The notes under the pieces: model-generated
The model's input: the letters and a program-made list of their open reading frames with translations, nothing else
Database searches by the model: none
Told to the model about the DNA's origin: nothing
Program-made: the position numbers and the translations under genes
NCBI RefSeq assembly: GCF_024448695.1
Contig: NZ_JAMOHY010000004.1
Location: 1-64,000 of the forward strand
From: Stutzerimonas stutzeri
Lineage (GTDB): Bacteria > Pseudomonadota > Gammaproteobacteria > Pseudomonadales > Pseudomonadaceae
DNA: 64,000 bases
Direction of reading: 5' to 3'
Part shown: one piece after another, positions 49,983-61,531 of the stretch
Position numbering within the stretch: position 1 is the stretch's first letter
Layout: each line of letters begins with the position of its first letter

Positions 49983-51603
49983 CGCCGAAGCGCTGCACAG
50001 CCAGCTGCAAGCACTGACCGACAGGTTTGCCGAGCGCCTGCAGCAGGAACTGCCGGAGCTCGATCAGCTTGCCGAAGCCCTGCAGCAGACCCGTGAGGGC
50101 GAGCAGCGCCGACAACTGATGCTGGTCATCCACGAACGCCTGCACCGGCTCGCGGGCACCGCCGGCACTTTCGGTTTCACCACCCTCGGCCAGCAGGCGC
50201 GCCTGCTTGAGCAGCGCGCCGACCGCTGGCTGGAAGCCACCAAACCCAGCGGCCAGGCCCTTACCGCCTTTGTCCGAGCAATCCGCCTGTGGACTGCCGA
50301 AACCCAGACCCGCCCACCCGAAAACCTGCCCGACACGCTCCCCGAAAGCCACGAACAGCTCCAGGCCGGCTGCCGTATCTTCCTGCTCGAAAGCGACCCT
50401 GATGCCGGCCATGAAATGTGCCAGACGCTGGGAAACTTCGGCTACGACGTGTTGCGCTTTACCCAGCCGGAACAGGTGCAGACCGCCATCCAGGGACAAC
50501 TGCCCGACGCCCTGATCGTCAGCCAGCACGATAACGAACTGGCCGCCATCAGCGACCTGCAGCAAAGCCTGGATACCCCGCTGCCACTGCTGGTGATCAG
50601 CCAGCGCAGCGACTTTGACAGCCAGCTGGCCGCGGTGCGCGCCGGAGCGCAGGGCTATTTCACCCGGCCCGTGGATATCACGCAGCTGGAAAACAGCCTG
50701 GAGCAGTGCCTGAACCTGCAACAGAGCGAGCCCTACCGCATCCTTATCGTCGATGACGATGCCGACCTCGCGGCGCGCTACAGCCTGGTGCTGCGCAATT
50801 CGCAGATGCTGGTGCAGACGCTTACCGATCCCAGCCAGCTGTTCGACACCCTGCATGCATTCAATCCCGAAGTGCTGCTGCTGGATGTCAACATGCCGCT
50901 TTGTTCCGGCCCCGAGCTGGCGCAGATGATCCGTCTGAATGATGAATGGCTACGCCTGACCATCATCTATCTGTCCGCCGAAACCGACATCAACCGACAG
51001 ATGGCCGCACTGCTCAAGGCCGGCGACGACTTCATCACCAAGCCGATCAGCGACAACGCGCTGATCGCCGCAGTATTTTCCCATGCCCAGCGCGCCCGCT
51101 CGTTGAGCACCGCGCTGTCGCGCGACAGCCTTACCGGCCTGCTCAAGCATGCCGATATCAAGGAGCAGGTGATTCTCGAAGCGCAGCGCGCGCAACGCAG
51201 CGGCAAGCCGACCAGCGTGGTGATGCTCGACCTTGATCACTTCAAACAGGTCAACGACCAGTATGGCCACGCGGCGGGCGACAACGTCATCCGTTCCCTG
51301 GCCAATCTGCTACGCCAGCGCCTGCGACGTATCGACAGCCTGGGCCGTTATGGTGGCGAAGAGTTCGTTGCCGTACTGCCTGAATGCAGCGCCAAGCAGG
51401 CCAAGGTCATTTTCGACGAAATTCGCCAGCGCTTTGCAGCACTCAGCTTTCATGCCGGCCCGCGCACCTTTAGTGTCTCGCTCAGCGCTGGCATCAGCGA
51501 AACCAGCGACGAGACCCAACCCGGAATCCTGCTCGAACGCGCCGACCAGGCGCTCTATGTCGCCAAGCACAATGGCCGTAACCAGGTTCAGATAGCGCGG
51601 TAA
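49975..51603 (+). CDS. Hpt-pseudoREC-REC-GGDEF protein (phosphorelay-controlled diguanylate cyclase)
   Basis: 542 aa, four domains. Hpt ~10-105 with phospho-His57 in HRLAGTAGTFGF. First receiver-like domain ~132-245, where the acceptor position reads ALIVSQHD, so the Asp is missing and it is likely a pseudo-receiver. A true receiver follows at ~258-375 (ILIVDDDAD, Asp304 in LLLDVNMP). GGDEF ~385-540 has GGEEF at 460-464 and an RRID inhibitory site before it. Expected role: accept phosphate through its Hpt and/or REC from the two kinase-receiver pairs and adjust c-di-GMP. The start overlaps the preceding receiver gene by eight bases. Confidence 0.9.
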   Translation: MSNAEALHSQLQALTDRFAERLQQELPELDQLAEALQQTREGEQRRQLMLVIHERLHRLAGTAGTFGFTTLGQQARLLEQRADRWLEATKPSGQALTAFVRAIRLWTAETQTRPPENLPDTLPESHEQLQAGCRIFLLESDPDAGHEMCQTLGNFGYDVLRFTQPEQVQTAIQGQLPDALIVSQHDNELAAISDLQQSLDTPLPLLVISQRSDFDSQLAAVRAGAQGYFTRPVDITQLENSLEQCLNLQQSEPYRILIVDDDADLAARYSLVLRNSQMLVQTLTDPSQLFDTLHAFNPEVLLLDVNMPLCSGPELAQMIRLNDEWLRLTIIYLSAETDINRQMAALLKAGDDFITKPISDNALIAAVFSHAQRARSLSTALSRDSLTGLLKHADIKEQVILEAQRAQRSGKPTSVVMLDLDHFKQVNDQYGHAAGDNVIRSLANLLRQRLRRIDSLGRYGGEEFVAVLPECSAKQAKVIFDEIRQRFAALSFHAGPRTFSVSLSAGISETSDETQPGILLERADQALYVAKHNGRNQVQIAR

Positions 51604-51613
51604 GAATGAATCC

Positions 51614-51641
51614 ACAAGGCAGGCGAACTGCCGGGCCTTGT
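51614..51641 (+). terminator. Hairpin after the signalling operon
   Basis: ACAAGGC-A-GGC-GAACT-GCC-GG-GCCTTGT forms an interrupted 10-bp stem ten bases after the Hpt-GGDEF stop. A second small hairpin (CCTG-N-AAGG/CCTT-NN-CAGG) lies at ~51668-51695. No T tract follows the first stem. Together they probably end transcription between these convergent genes. Confidence 0.45.
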
Positions 51642-51722
51642 CGAGGCGGACGCCTCCTGTGGCGGGTCCTGCAAGGCTCACACCTTGACAGGACCTGGCA
51701 GCTTTATTGCCGAATCAGCATG

Positions 51723-53198
51723 TCACAGATCGAGACGGAACGACTCGAACAGCGCCGGAATACCAGGAAACATGCCGATCCCAAGCATCACACCGCAGAG
51801 CACGACGAATACCACCAGCGGAATGATCCAGCGGTGCAGACGGCTCAGCGACTGACTGTGCTCCTTGTCACCAATCAGCCCCATGTTGTCCAGCAGCACG
51901 GTCAGTGACCAGCCGAACACCGGGTTCACCAGCGCCGATGAGAACACGACAATGGCAGCCGACTGCGAAGTCTTGCCTTCACGGGTCATCTGCATGCCCG
52001 CCTCCAGCAGCGGCAGGAACACCCCTACCAGCAGCGCCACACTGAGCACCGGCGGCCAGACCGCCAGGTCCATCGGATAGCCCCAGAGCGCGGCAACCAC
52101 ACACAGCAGCCCCGTCAGCAGCGCACCCGCCGGGATCGGTCGCTTGGCGATGGCTGCCGGCACCAGAAAGGTGCCCCAGGAAGACGCCAGATTGCCGCCA
52201 CCGAGCGCAGTCCCGACCACCTGCCGCGCGGCAGCTACACACATGGTGTCATCGATGTTCATCAGCACTTTCTGCGCCTTCGGCGGGTAGTTGAGCTGTT
52301 GAAATATCCGATGGCCAAGGAAGTCCGGTGACCACATGGCAACAGCCAGCACGGCAAAGGGAAATACCGCGACAAAGTGGTGCAGCTCCGGCAGACCTAA
52401 CTGCCAGCCGGTATCCTCGCCCCACCAGTAGGCAGGGTTGAGCGTGGGAATGCCCGGCTCGGTCTGAAATTCAAACGGCGCACCCAGCGCCAATGCAATC
52501 ACCGCCGCCAGGGTGCAGCCAAGGGGAATTGCCAGCCAGCGCAGGCGGATGTGCTCCAGATAGGCATACATCACGATGGTCGCGAACACCACGACGAAGG
52601 CGATGTAACCCATGTCAAAGCCATTGGCCCAGTTGAACAGCACCTTGATCTGCGACGTCATGCCGATAAAGCCCAGATACAGCAGCAAGCCGCCACAGAC
52701 CCCGTCACTGGTCAGGCGCGCCAGCAGGCTGCCGCCTTTGAACACGCCGAGGGTGAAGCCCAGCACGCCGACCATGATCCCCAGCGCCATCGGGTGTCCG
52801 CCCGACGCGACGATCAGCGGAATCAAGGGAATCAAAGGACCGTGGGTACCCGCCAGGTTGGACGTCGGGTTAAGAAAACCGGAGAACACCACCACGAACA
52901 GGAGTGCGGCGATCAGCATCTCGAAACGGACGTTTTCGATAACGAAGTCGTTGGACAGCCCCAAGGGACCGGCAAAGGCCGCGACAATCGCCGCGACCAT
53001 GACGATCTTGCCGATGGTTGCCGCCATCGCCGGGACCCAGTCCTCGTACTCGAAACGGTAATCGCGAAACGGCAGGTTAATCCCCCACCGTTTCGGTGCC
53101 ATGATCTCCAGCTCATGCTCGAGATATTCCGAGCGAGTGGCAAAATTTTCCTTTGGCTTGTGGAGCTCCTGGTAACTGCTTAGGTTCCTATCATTCAT
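51723..53198 (-). CDS. Polytopic membrane transporter, probably DUF3360 family
   Basis: 491 aa from ATG 53198 (a TTG 18 bases earlier is also in frame), with 12 or more predicted helices. NPTSNLAGTHGPLIPLIPLIVASGGHPMALGIMVGVLGF resembles the half-helix region of the UraA/SulP (7+7 inverted repeat) fold, and a late DDTMCVAAARQVVGTALGGGNLASSWGTFLVPAAIAK may be the matching second repeat. I recall this as DUF3360, an uncharacterised family; the family name could not be verified here. Substrate unknown. Monocistronic, convergent with the signalling operon; the 211-base upstream gap shows no clear regulator site. Confidence 0.6.
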   Translation of the reverse strand: MNDRNLSSYQELHKPKENFATRSEYLEHELEIMAPKRWGINLPFRDYRFEYEDWVPAMAATIGKIVMVAAIVAAFAGPLGLSNDFVIENVRFEMLIAALLFVVVFSGFLNPTSNLAGTHGPLIPLIPLIVASGGHPMALGIMVGVLGFTLGVFKGGSLLARLTSDGVCGGLLLYLGFIGMTSQIKVLFNWANGFDMGYIAFVVVFATIVMYAYLEHIRLRWLAIPLGCTLAAVIALALGAPFEFQTEPGIPTLNPAYWWGEDTGWQLGLPELHHFVAVFPFAVLAVAMWSPDFLGHRIFQQLNYPPKAQKVLMNIDDTMCVAAARQVVGTALGGGNLASSWGTFLVPAAIAKRPIPAGALLTGLLCVVAALWGYPMDLAVWPPVLSVALLVGVFLPLLEAGMQMTREGKTSQSAAIVVFSSALVNPVFGWSLTVLLDNMGLIGDKEHSQSLSRLHRWIIPLVVFVVLCGVMLGIGMFPGIPALFESFRLDL

Positions 53199-53409
53199 GA
53201 TGATCAGCCATACCAAAAAAAGGCTGCAACGGTACAGGCTGATTCAAGGCAACTCACCTCGACCTTGAAACAATTGAGCTAGAGCGGTCGATGTGATAGC
53301 AAGCAAGCTATGCATTTGCACAAGCAACGCTTTGCGCGCTTTGCTTTTTTACTGCAGAAAGAAAGATCCGACGTGATTTCGCTGCGGGAACAGGCAGAGA
53401 ACCTAGCCT

Positions 53410-54003
53410 TTACGGGGTTTTCCCCAGCAGCTCGGCAATCCGCTGGCGATCACCGGCAAAACTGATCTGCGCCTCGGCACGGACCGTCTCGTATCGCTTC
53501 AGATCCCGTTGCAGACTGGCCTGCTCCTGCTCCATGTTGGCGATCTGTGCCAGCAGATTTTCCGGGACGCCACGCCCAGCCCGCTCATGATCGGCTGCCT
53601 GCTTCTGCAGATTGCGTTGCTGGCTGCGCAGCGCCTGCAGATTGCCCTGGGTCAGGCCGATGATACTGTCCAGCTCGGCAAGCCGGCGCGCCTCGGCCCG
53701 CTCCACATCCTCGACACTGGCATACAGCCGCAACAGCTGCGCATCTGCGCTGGCACGCGCCCTGTCGGCCTGCAACCGCTGAAACTCCTCAGCCGTAGGC
53801 GCCGGGGGAACCTCCCGGATAACGCGCCCCTGCTCGTTGAGCACCTGATAGCCGCGACCAATATGCTGCGGTGGAACACCATGCCGGTCGAGCACGACCA
53901 CGCCACGATCATCCACATAACGATAGAGTTCAGCGGCAGTCGCCAAAACAGGCAACAGCAGGCCCAGCATCAATAACGAGCGAATGACTGGCGGTTTGCG
54001 CAT
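53410..54003 (-). CDS. Exported DUF4124-domain coiled-coil protein
   Basis: 197 aa. Signal peptide ~1-23 (ends ATAAE). DUF4124 domain at ~24-65 (LYRYVDDRGVVVLDRHGVPPQHIGRGYQVLNEQGRVI). The rest (~70-190) is a charged, Gln/Leu/Ala-rich region predicted to form long coiled coils. Such proteins are periplasmic and of unknown function. It lies 15 bases after pyrE on the same strand and may be co-transcribed with it. Confidence 0.75.
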   Translation of the reverse strand: MRKPPVIRSLLMLGLLLPVLATAAELYRYVDDRGVVVLDRHGVPPQHIGRGYQVLNEQGRVIREVPPAPTAEEFQRLQADRARASADAQLLRLYASVEDVERAEARRLAELDSIIGLTQGNLQALRSQQRNLQKQAADHERAGRGVPENLLAQIANMEQEQASLQRDLKRYETVRAEAQISFAGDRQRIAELLGKTP

Positions 54004-54018
54004 GCCGAAACTCCAGGG

Positions 54019-54660
54019 TCAGATCCCGTATCGCTCGCGGTAGGCCTGCACTGCGGGCAAGTGCTGCTTCAGCTGAGCGTCATCCGCCAGATATTCCAGC
54101 ACTTGCGCCAGGGACACAATACTGATCACCGGCATTCGATAATCACGTTCCACTTCCTGAATGGCCGACAGCTCACCCTGCCCTCGCTCCTGCCGGTCGA
54201 GTGCAATCAGCACGCCGGCGGCCTCGGCGCTCTGAGCCTGGATGATCTGCATCACTTCACGAATCGCGGTGCCGGCAGTGATCACGTCATCGACGATCAA
54301 AACGCGCCCGGTCAGCGGCGACCCCACCAGGGTGCCGCCCTCGCCATGATCCTTGGCTTCCTTGCGGTTGAAGCACCAGGGCAGGTCACGCTGATGATGC
54401 TCGGCCAGCGAAATCGCTGTGGCCGCCGCCAGCGGAATGCCCTTGTAGGCCGGCCCGAAAATCACCTCGAAGTCGATGCCACTGTCAACGATAGCCGCCG
54501 CATAGAAACGGCCCAACTGCGCCAGGGCCGAGCCACTGTTGAACAGACCGGCATTGAAAAAATAGGGGCTGGTACGCCCGGACTTCAAAGTGAATTCACC
54601 AAAGCGCAAAACTCCGCGCTCGATGGCGAAGCGAATGAACTCGCGCTGATACGCCTGCAT
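54019..54660 (-). CDS. pyrE: Orotate phosphoribosyltransferase
   Basis: Fifth step of pyrimidine synthesis: orotate plus PRPP gives OMP. ATG 54660 gives 213 aa, the standard size; a longer reading to 54741 would cross the crc promoter region. The PRPP-binding motif is [29 protein letters not shown] and [11 protein letters not shown] are family blocks. Divergent from crc, as in P. aeruginosa. Confidence 0.96.
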   Translation of the reverse strand: MQAYQREFIRFAIERGVLRFGEFTLKSGRTSPYFFNAGLFNSGSALAQLGRFYAAAIVDSGIDFEVIFGPAYKGIPLAAATAISLAEHHQRDLPWCFNRKEAKDHGEGGTLVGSPLTGRVLIVDDVITAGTAIREVMQIIQAQSAEAAGVLIALDRQERGQGELSAIQEVERDYRMPVISIVSLAQVLEYLADDAQLKQHLPAVQAYRERYGI

Positions 54661-54743
54661 GAAAATATTCCCGGAAGACACTGATTTCGCTAATTGCGAA
54701 GAGCTTGGGTTATCATACACACACGTGTTTTCAGGGGCCATTT

Positions 54744-55523
54744 ATGCGGATTATCAGCGTCAACGTGAATGGCATTCAGGCGGCGGCACAGCGGGGTCTG
54801 CTCAGCTGGTTGCAAGCACAGAATGCCGATGTCATCTGCCTGCAGGATACCCGCGCCTCCGTAGTAGAACTCGACGACCCTGCCTATCAGCTCGACGGCT
54901 ACTTTCTCTATGCCTGCGATGCCGAAATTCCCGAGCAGGGTGGTGTTGCGCTGTATTCCCGACTGCAGCCCAAAGCCATCATCATGGGCCTTGGCTTCGA
55001 AACAGCCGACCGTTATGGCCGTTATCTACAGGCCGATTTCGACAAGGTCAGTATTGCCAGCCTGCTGCTGCCTTCCGGTCGCGGCGGTGACGAGGAGCTG
55101 AACCAGAAATTCAAGTTCATGGACGATTTCGCCCACTATCTCGACAAGCAGCGCCGCAAACGCCGCGAGTACCTGTACTGCGGCTCGCTGCATGTGGCGC
55201 ATCAGAAGCTGGATGTAAAAAACTGGCGAGAGTGCCAGCAGGATGTAGGCTTCCTGGCGGCGGAGCGTGCCTGGCTCGACGAGATTTTCGGCAACATGGG
55301 CTATATCGATGCGCTGCGTGAAGTCAGTCGTGAGGGCGATCTGTACAGCTGGTGGCCCGACACTGAACAGGCGCAGTTGCTCAACCTCGGCTGGCGCTTC
55401 GACTACCAGATTCTCACCTCGGGCATGCGTCGCTTCGTGCGCAACGCCCGCCTGCCGCGCCAGCCCCGCTTCTCCCAGCATGCGGCACTGATCGTGGACT
55501 ATGACTGGACGCTGAGCCTCTAA
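54744..55523 (+). CDS. crc: Catabolite repression control protein
   Basis: Acts with Hfq on A-rich mRNA sites to repress use of less preferred carbon sources in pseudomonads. 259 aa, the exact usual length. It has the exonuclease/endonuclease/phosphatase fold (MRIISVNVNGIQAAAQRGLLSWLQAQNADVICLQDTRA) but Crc is not an active nuclease. ATG 54744 has AGGGG eight bases upstream. Targets in the genus include transport genes of the dct and polyamine type found in this window. Confidence 0.96.
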   Translation: MRIISVNVNGIQAAAQRGLLSWLQAQNADVICLQDTRASVVELDDPAYQLDGYFLYACDAEIPEQGGVALYSRLQPKAIIMGLGFETADRYGRYLQADFDKVSIASLLLPSGRGGDEELNQKFKFMDDFAHYLDKQRRKRREYLYCGSLHVAHQKLDVKNWRECQQDVGFLAAERAWLDEIFGNMGYIDALREVSREGDLYSWWPDTEQAQLLNLGWRFDYQILTSGMRRFVRNARLPRQPRFSQHAALIVDYDWTLSL

Positions 55524-55531
55524 ACGCAGAG

Positions 55532-55663
55532 TAGACGCCGCTTTACATCCACCACACCCCCGCTCGGTGGATGGCCACCCCCTGGATCGATACACGCGTG
55601 ATCCACCCTACGAAAGCGTGCCGGCAGCGTAGGGTGGACGTCGCTTTTCACGTCCACCACGGC
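55532..55663. repeat. Cluster of dispersed palindromic repeat units between crc and the DUF4870 gene
   Basis: Several diverged copies of the same unit fill the 155-base gap: GCTTTACATCCACCA at ~55540-55554, GGTGGAT at 55566-55572 with ATCCACCCTACG at 55601-55612, and CGTAGGGTGGACGT...ACGTCCACC at 55628-55658. TCCACCCTACG and CGTAGGGTGGA (55602-55612 / 55628-55638) are perfect inverted copies. The block separates two convergent genes. Confidence 0.75.
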
Positions 55664-55678
55664 CCTGACAGCTTACCG

Positions 55679-56047
55679 CTATCTGACGATCCGCCAGCAG
55701 AACGGATAGCGATAGGGCTTGCCCTCGTTGGCGCGAATGCCGGCGATCACCACCAACACCAGCGCCACCACGCTGACCAGCACCATCAGCGGAAAGCCGA
55801 TGAGAATCCAGGCGAGCACACCACAGACCATCAGCAGGATGCTGAAGGTGAGCTGGAAATTGAGCGCTTCCCTGCCCTGCTCATCGACGAAGGGGTCCAT
55901 GTCCTTCTTCAGCTGCCAGACAATCAGCGGCCCAAGCACGTTGCCGATCATCGGCGCCAGAAACCAGAAAAACGCCGAGTAATGGCAGAGCATTGCCCAG
56001 CGTCGCGCACGGGGCGAAGGTTGTGGAATCGGCAGCTGATCAGTCAT
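55679..56047 (-). CDS. DUF4870 small membrane protein
   Basis: 122 aa, three to four predicted helices, Pro-rich N-terminus. MLCHYSAFFWFLAPMIGNVLGPLIVWQLKKDMDPFVDEQGREALNFQLTF is the DUF4870 core. Function unknown. AGGGAG precedes ATG by six bases. Eleven bases downstream of rph on the same strand, so probably co-transcribed. Confidence 0.82.
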   Translation of the reverse strand: MTDQLPIPQPSPRARRWAMLCHYSAFFWFLAPMIGNVLGPLIVWQLKKDMDPFVDEQGREALNFQLTFSILLMVCGVLAWILIGFPLMVLVSVVALVLVVIAGIRANEGKPYRYPFCWRIVR

Positions 56048-56058
56048 GTCGTCTCCCT

Positions 56059-56781
56059 TCAGTCGGCCAGTGCGGCCTGCTGCAAGGTGAACAGTTCCTT
56101 CATACCCGCCTGCGCCAGAGCGAGCATGGCATTGAGCTCTTCCGGCTGAAATGGCGCGCCTTCGGCAGTACCCTGCACTTCGATGAAACCACCCGAGTCG
56201 GTCATCACTACGTTGAGGTCGGTTTCGGCGGCCGAATCTTCCAGATAATCCAGATCAAGCACCGGTTCGCCCTGGTACATGCCTACTGACACGGCTGCAA
56301 CCATTTGTTTAAGCGGATTGCCACCCTTGAGCGCGCCACGCTTCTTCAATACAGCCAGCGCATCCACCAGCGCCACCATGGCGCCCGTGATAGAGGCAGT
56401 GCGGGTACCGCCATCAGCCTGTATCACGTCGCAATCGATGTAGATGGTGTTCTCGCCCAGCTTGCTCATGTCCAGCGCGGCACGCAGCGAGCGCCCGATC
56501 AGCCGCTGGATTTCCAGGGTACGACCACCCTGCTTGCCGCGACTGGCCTCGCGCTGGTTACGCGAGCCGGTGGCGCGCGGCAGCATGCCGTACTCGGCGG
56601 TCAGCCAGCCCTGGCCCTGCCCTTTGAGAAAGCGTGGTACGCCGGCTTCGATACTGGCGGTGCAGATCACCCGGGTGTCACCAAACTCCACTAGCACCGA
56701 ACCTTCGGCATGCATGGTGTAGTGGCGGGTGATGCGGATCGAACGCAGCTGGTCGGCAGCGCGGCCACTGGGACGCTTCAT
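56059..56781 (-). CDS. rph: Ribonuclease PH
   Basis: Phosphate-dependent 3'-5' exoribonuclease that trims tRNA 3' ends. 240 aa from ATG 56781, with AGGAA six bases upstream; an ATG six bases earlier lacks that spacing. [55 protein letters not shown] and [20 protein letters not shown] are diagnostic and include the phosphate-binding Arg pair. Divergent from yicC. Confidence 0.96.
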   Translation of the reverse strand: MKRPSGRAADQLRSIRITRHYTMHAEGSVLVEFGDTRVICTASIEAGVPRFLKGQGQGWLTAEYGMLPRATGSRNQREASRGKQGGRTLEIQRLIGRSLRAALDMSKLGENTIYIDCDVIQADGGTRTASITGAMVALVDALAVLKKRGALKGGNPLKQMVAAVSVGMYQGEPVLDLDYLEDSAAETDLNVVMTDSGGFIEVQGTAEGAPFQPEELNAMLALAQAGMKELFTLQQAALAD

Positions 56782-56956
56782 GGACATTTCCTACTTCTAT
56801 GGATTCGAGGTGCCGGCATTATAGGAGGCTTTGCGGCAGATTCATGCAACCAGCCGGCTGATCGGCCCATGTTCTGCAAATTGATGGCCCAAGGCGTTGC
56901 GCGCCTTTTTGCTTTACAATCCTTCGCCTTTCGCAACGCCATCGAGAGGCTCCCTG

Positions 56957-58494
<1,538 letters not shown>

Positions 58495-58592
58495 AGGCTG
58501 TTTTATAGCTTCCCTAACCGCTGGTGATTTTTTAGACTATCCCGTCCGCTCGCCCACTTGGGCACGCTTTACCGAATCTGATGAGGAACACC

Positions 58593-58856
58593 ATGGCCCG
58601 CGTTACCGTTGAAGACTGCCTGGACAACGTAGATAACCGCTTCGAGCTGGTCATGCTCGCCACCAAGCGCTCGCGCCAGCTGGCCACCGGCGGCAAGGAG
58701 CCAAAGGTAGCCTGGGAAAACGACAAGCCAACCGTAGTTGCCCTGCGCGAAATCGCCTCTGGCCTGGTGGATTATGACGTCATCGCCCAGGACGAAATCG
58801 TCGATGACGAGCCGCTCTTCGCCCAGTACGAGGAAGAGCCCAACGAGGCCATCTGA
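58593..58856 (+). CDS. rpoZ: RNA polymerase omega subunit
   Basis: 87 aa. [30 protein letters not shown] is the near-invariant N-terminus, followed by the [16 protein letters not shown] helix. ATG 58593 has GAGGAA five bases upstream; an in-frame ATG at 58581 overlaps that site and is rejected. Omega assists polymerase assembly and forms part of a (p)ppGpp site, which suits its place before spoT. Confidence 0.96.
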   Translation: MARVTVEDCLDNVDNRFELVMLATKRSRQLATGGKEPKVAWENDKPTVVALREIASGLVDYDVIAQDEIVDDEPLFAQYEEEPNEAI

Positions 58857-58915
58857 TCGATGCCAGGCCGAAGTCGAACCGCAGACACAGCAGCCTGCCG
58901 GCAAGGAGCAGAGCC

Positions 58916-61024
58916 TTGCCAGCCATAGACACGCTTGCCGATCGCCTGTCGTCCTACCTCGGCCCGGAGCAGGTCAACCTGGTCCGCCGTGCCTATTTCT
59001 ACGCCGAGCAGGCCCACGATGGTCAGCGCCGGCGCAGCGGTGAAGCTTACGTCACCCACCCCCTCGCGGTAGCCAACATCCTTGCCGACATGCACATGGA
59101 CCATCAGAGCCTGATGGCCGCCATGCTGCACGACGTGATCGAGGACACCGGCATTCCCAAGGAAGCCCTGACCGCCCAGTTCGGCGAAACCGTTGCCGAC
59201 CTGGTCGATGGTGTCAGCAAGCTGACCCAGATGAACTTCGAGACCAAGGCCGAAGCGCAGGCCGAGAACTTCCAGAAGATGGCCATGGCCATGGCGCGCG
59301 ACATCCGCGTGATCCTGGTCAAGCTCGCCGATCGCCTGCACAACATGCGCACCCTGGAAGTACTGGCTGGCGAAAAGCGCCGCCGCATTGCCAAGGAAAC
59401 CCTCGAGATCTACGCACCCATCGCCAACCGGCTGGGCATGCACACCATGCGCGTGGAATTCGAGGATCTCGGTTTCAAGGCCATGCACCCGATGCGCTCC
59501 GAGCGCATCCGCGCCGCGGTACGTCGCGCTCGCGGCAATCGCAATGAGATCGTCGAGAAGATCGAACAGTCGCTGATCCACTGCCTCGAGCGCGAGGGCC
59601 TGCAAGGCGACGTGCTGGGCCGCGAAAAGCACCTGTACAGCATCTACAAGAAGATGCGCGGCAAGCGCAAGGCGTTCCACGAGATCATGGACGTCTACGC
59701 CTTCCGCATTGTGGTGGACAAGGCAGACACCTGCTATCGCGTGCTGGGTGCTGTGCACAGCCTGTACAAACCGCTGCCTGGACGCTTCAAGGATTACATC
59801 GCGATCCCCAAGGCCAACGGCTACCAGTCGCTGCACACCACCCTGTTCGGCATGCATGGCGTGCCCATCGAAATCCAGATCCGCACCCGCGAGATGGAAG
59901 AGATGGCCAACAACGGCATCGCCGCTCACTGGTTGTACAAATCCAGCGACGATGATTCGCCCAAGGGCACTCACGCCCGCGCCCGACAGTGGGTCAAGGG
60001 CGTGCTGGAAATGCAGCAACGCGCCGGCAACTCGCTGGAGTTCATCGAAAGCGTCAAGATCGACCTGTTTCCCGATGAAGTCTATGTCTTCACGCCCAAG
60101 GGTCGCATCATGGAGCTGCCCAAGGGCTCCACAGCTGTGGATTTCGCTTATGCGGTGCATACCGACGTCGGCAATACCTGCATCGCCTGCCGGGTCAACC
60201 GTCGCCTGGCACCGCTGTCGCAGGCACTGGAAAGTGGCTCGACGGTGGAGATCGTCACCGCACCCGGCGCGCGCCCGAATCCGGCGTGGCTGAACTTCGT
60301 CGTCACCGGCAAGGCACGCACGCATATTCGCCACGCACTCAAGCTGCAGCGTCGTTCAGAGTCGATCAATCTCGGCGAACGCCTGCTGAACAAGGCGCTT
60401 ACAGGCTTTGAAACCAACCTGGACGCGATCTCACCTGAGCGCATCAGGGCGGTGCTGGCCGAATATCAGATGGAGGTCATCGAGGACCTGCTCGAAGACA
60501 TCGGCCTGGGCAACCGCATGGCCTATGTCATCGCCCGTCGCCTGCTGGCCAGTGACGACGAAGAGCTGCCGAGCGACGAAGGCTCACTGGCAATCCGCGG
60601 CACGGAGGGCCTGGTGCTCAACTACGCCAAGTGTTGCACGCCGATACCCGGAGACCCCATTGTCGGGCACCTGTCCGCTGGCAAGGGCATGGTTGTGCAC
60701 ATGGACACCTGCCGCAATATCAGCGAAGTCCGGCACAACCCGGACAAGTGCATCCCGTTGTCCTGGTCCAAGGATGTCACCGGCGAATTCAATGTCGAGC
60801 TGCGCGTCGAACTGGAACACCAGCGCGGCCTGATCGCCCTGCTGGCCGGCAGTGTCAACGCTGCCGATGGCAATATCGAGAAGATCGGCATGGATGAACG
60901 TGACGGTCGTATCAGCGTGGTCCAGCTGGTAGTCAGCGTCCATGATCGTGTACACCTGGCTCGCGTCATCAGGAAACTGCGCACCATCCAGGGCGTAATA
61001 CGGATTACCCGAGTCAAGGCCTGA
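58916..61024 (+). CDS. spoT: Bifunctional (p)ppGpp synthetase/hydrolase
   Basis: 702 aa. HD hydrolase domain ~25-180 ([25 protein letters not shown]), synthetase domain ~230-345 ([26 protein letters not shown]), TGS ~385-445 ([29 protein letters not shown]), helical linker with CCTPIPGD, and ACT ~630-702. Starts with TTG at 58916, eight bases after AAGGAG; no ATG fits. Acts in the stringent response to carbon, fatty-acid or iron limitation. Confidence 0.96.
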   Translation: MPAIDTLADRLSSYLGPEQVNLVRRAYFYAEQAHDGQRRRSGEAYVTHPLAVANILADMHMDHQSLMAAMLHDVIEDTGIPKEALTAQFGETVADLVDGVSKLTQMNFETKAEAQAENFQKMAMAMARDIRVILVKLADRLHNMRTLEVLAGEKRRRIAKETLEIYAPIANRLGMHTMRVEFEDLGFKAMHPMRSERIRAAVRRARGNRNEIVEKIEQSLIHCLEREGLQGDVLGREKHLYSIYKKMRGKRKAFHEIMDVYAFRIVVDKADTCYRVLGAVHSLYKPLPGRFKDYIAIPKANGYQSLHTTLFGMHGVPIEIQIRTREMEEMANNGIAAHWLYKSSDDDSPKGTHARARQWVKGVLEMQQRAGNSLEFIESVKIDLFPDEVYVFTPKGRIMELPKGSTAVDFAYAVHTDVGNTCIACRVNRRLAPLSQALESGSTVEIVTAPGARPNPAWLNFVVTGKARTHIRHALKLQRRSESINLGERLLNKALTGFETNLDAISPERIRAVLAEYQMEVIEDLLEDIGLGNRMAYVIARRLLASDDEELPSDEGSLAIRGTEGLVLNYAKCCTPIPGDPIVGHLSAGKGMVVHMDTCRNISEVRHNPDKCIPLSWSKDVTGEFNVELRVELEHQRGLIALLAGSVNAADGNIEKIGMDERDGRISVVQLVVSVHDRVHLARVIRKLRTIQGVIRITRVKA

Positions 61025-61116
61025 AGCAAGCTGCAATAAACAGCGTGCACCCTCACCCAGAATACGTAACAGCTTTCTGTTGTTACCCAATGCCTGCTGC
61101 TACTGAAGGAGCTCCC

Positions 61117-61497
61117 ATGTCCCGCACTGTAATCAACACCGACAAGGCACCCGCCGCCATCGGCACCTATTCCCAGGCCATCAAAGCAGGCGATACCGTC
61201 TACATATCCGGGCAGATCCCACTGGACCCCAAAAGCATGGAGCTGGTCGAGGGCTTCGAGGCGCAGACCGTTCAGGTCTTCGAGAACCTCAAAGCGGTAG
61301 CCGAGGCGGCTGGCGGCTCGTTTCAGGACATCGTCAAGCTGAACATCTACCTCACCGACCTGGCCAACTTCGCCACCGTCAACGAAGTGATGAGCCGTTA
61401 CTTCCAGCAACCCTATCCGGCCCGCGCGGCCATTGGCATCTCCGCACTGCCCAAAGGCGCGCAAGTGGAAATGGACGCAGTCATGGTGCTTGCCTGA
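61117..61497 (+). CDS. ridA: RidA family reactive-intermediate deaminase
   Basis: 126 aa trimeric enzyme that hydrolyses reactive enamine/imine intermediates released by PLP enzymes. [31 protein letters not shown] at the start, the conserved Arg in [31 protein letters not shown] lies seven bases before ATG 61117. Conserved neighbour of spoT. Confidence 0.94.
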   Translation: MSRTVINTDKAPAAIGTYSQAIKAGDTVYISGQIPLDPKSMELVEGFEAQTVQVFENLKAVAEAAGGSFQDIVKLNIYLTDLANFATVNEVMSRYFQQPYPARAAIGISALPKGAQVEMDAVMVLA

Positions 61498-61506
61498 CGC
61501 CCCTGC

Positions 61507-61531
61507 GGCAGGCCGCTGAAAACGGCCTGCC
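61507..61531 (+). terminator. Hairpin after ridA
   Basis: GGCAGGCCG-CTGAAAA-CGGCCTGCC is a perfect 9-bp GC-rich stem ten bases after the ridA stop; no T tract follows, so it may be a rho-assisted stop. The rest of the 295-base gap to 61792 holds no RNA gene or clear promoter. An open frame from TTG 61605 ends in TGA overlapping the next ATG, but it has no recognisable homology. Confidence 0.5.

Noticed and set aside
55530-55665. CRISPR-like array
   Set aside because: Repeats are palindromic, irregular in spacing and diverged, without unique spacers of constant size or cas genes.
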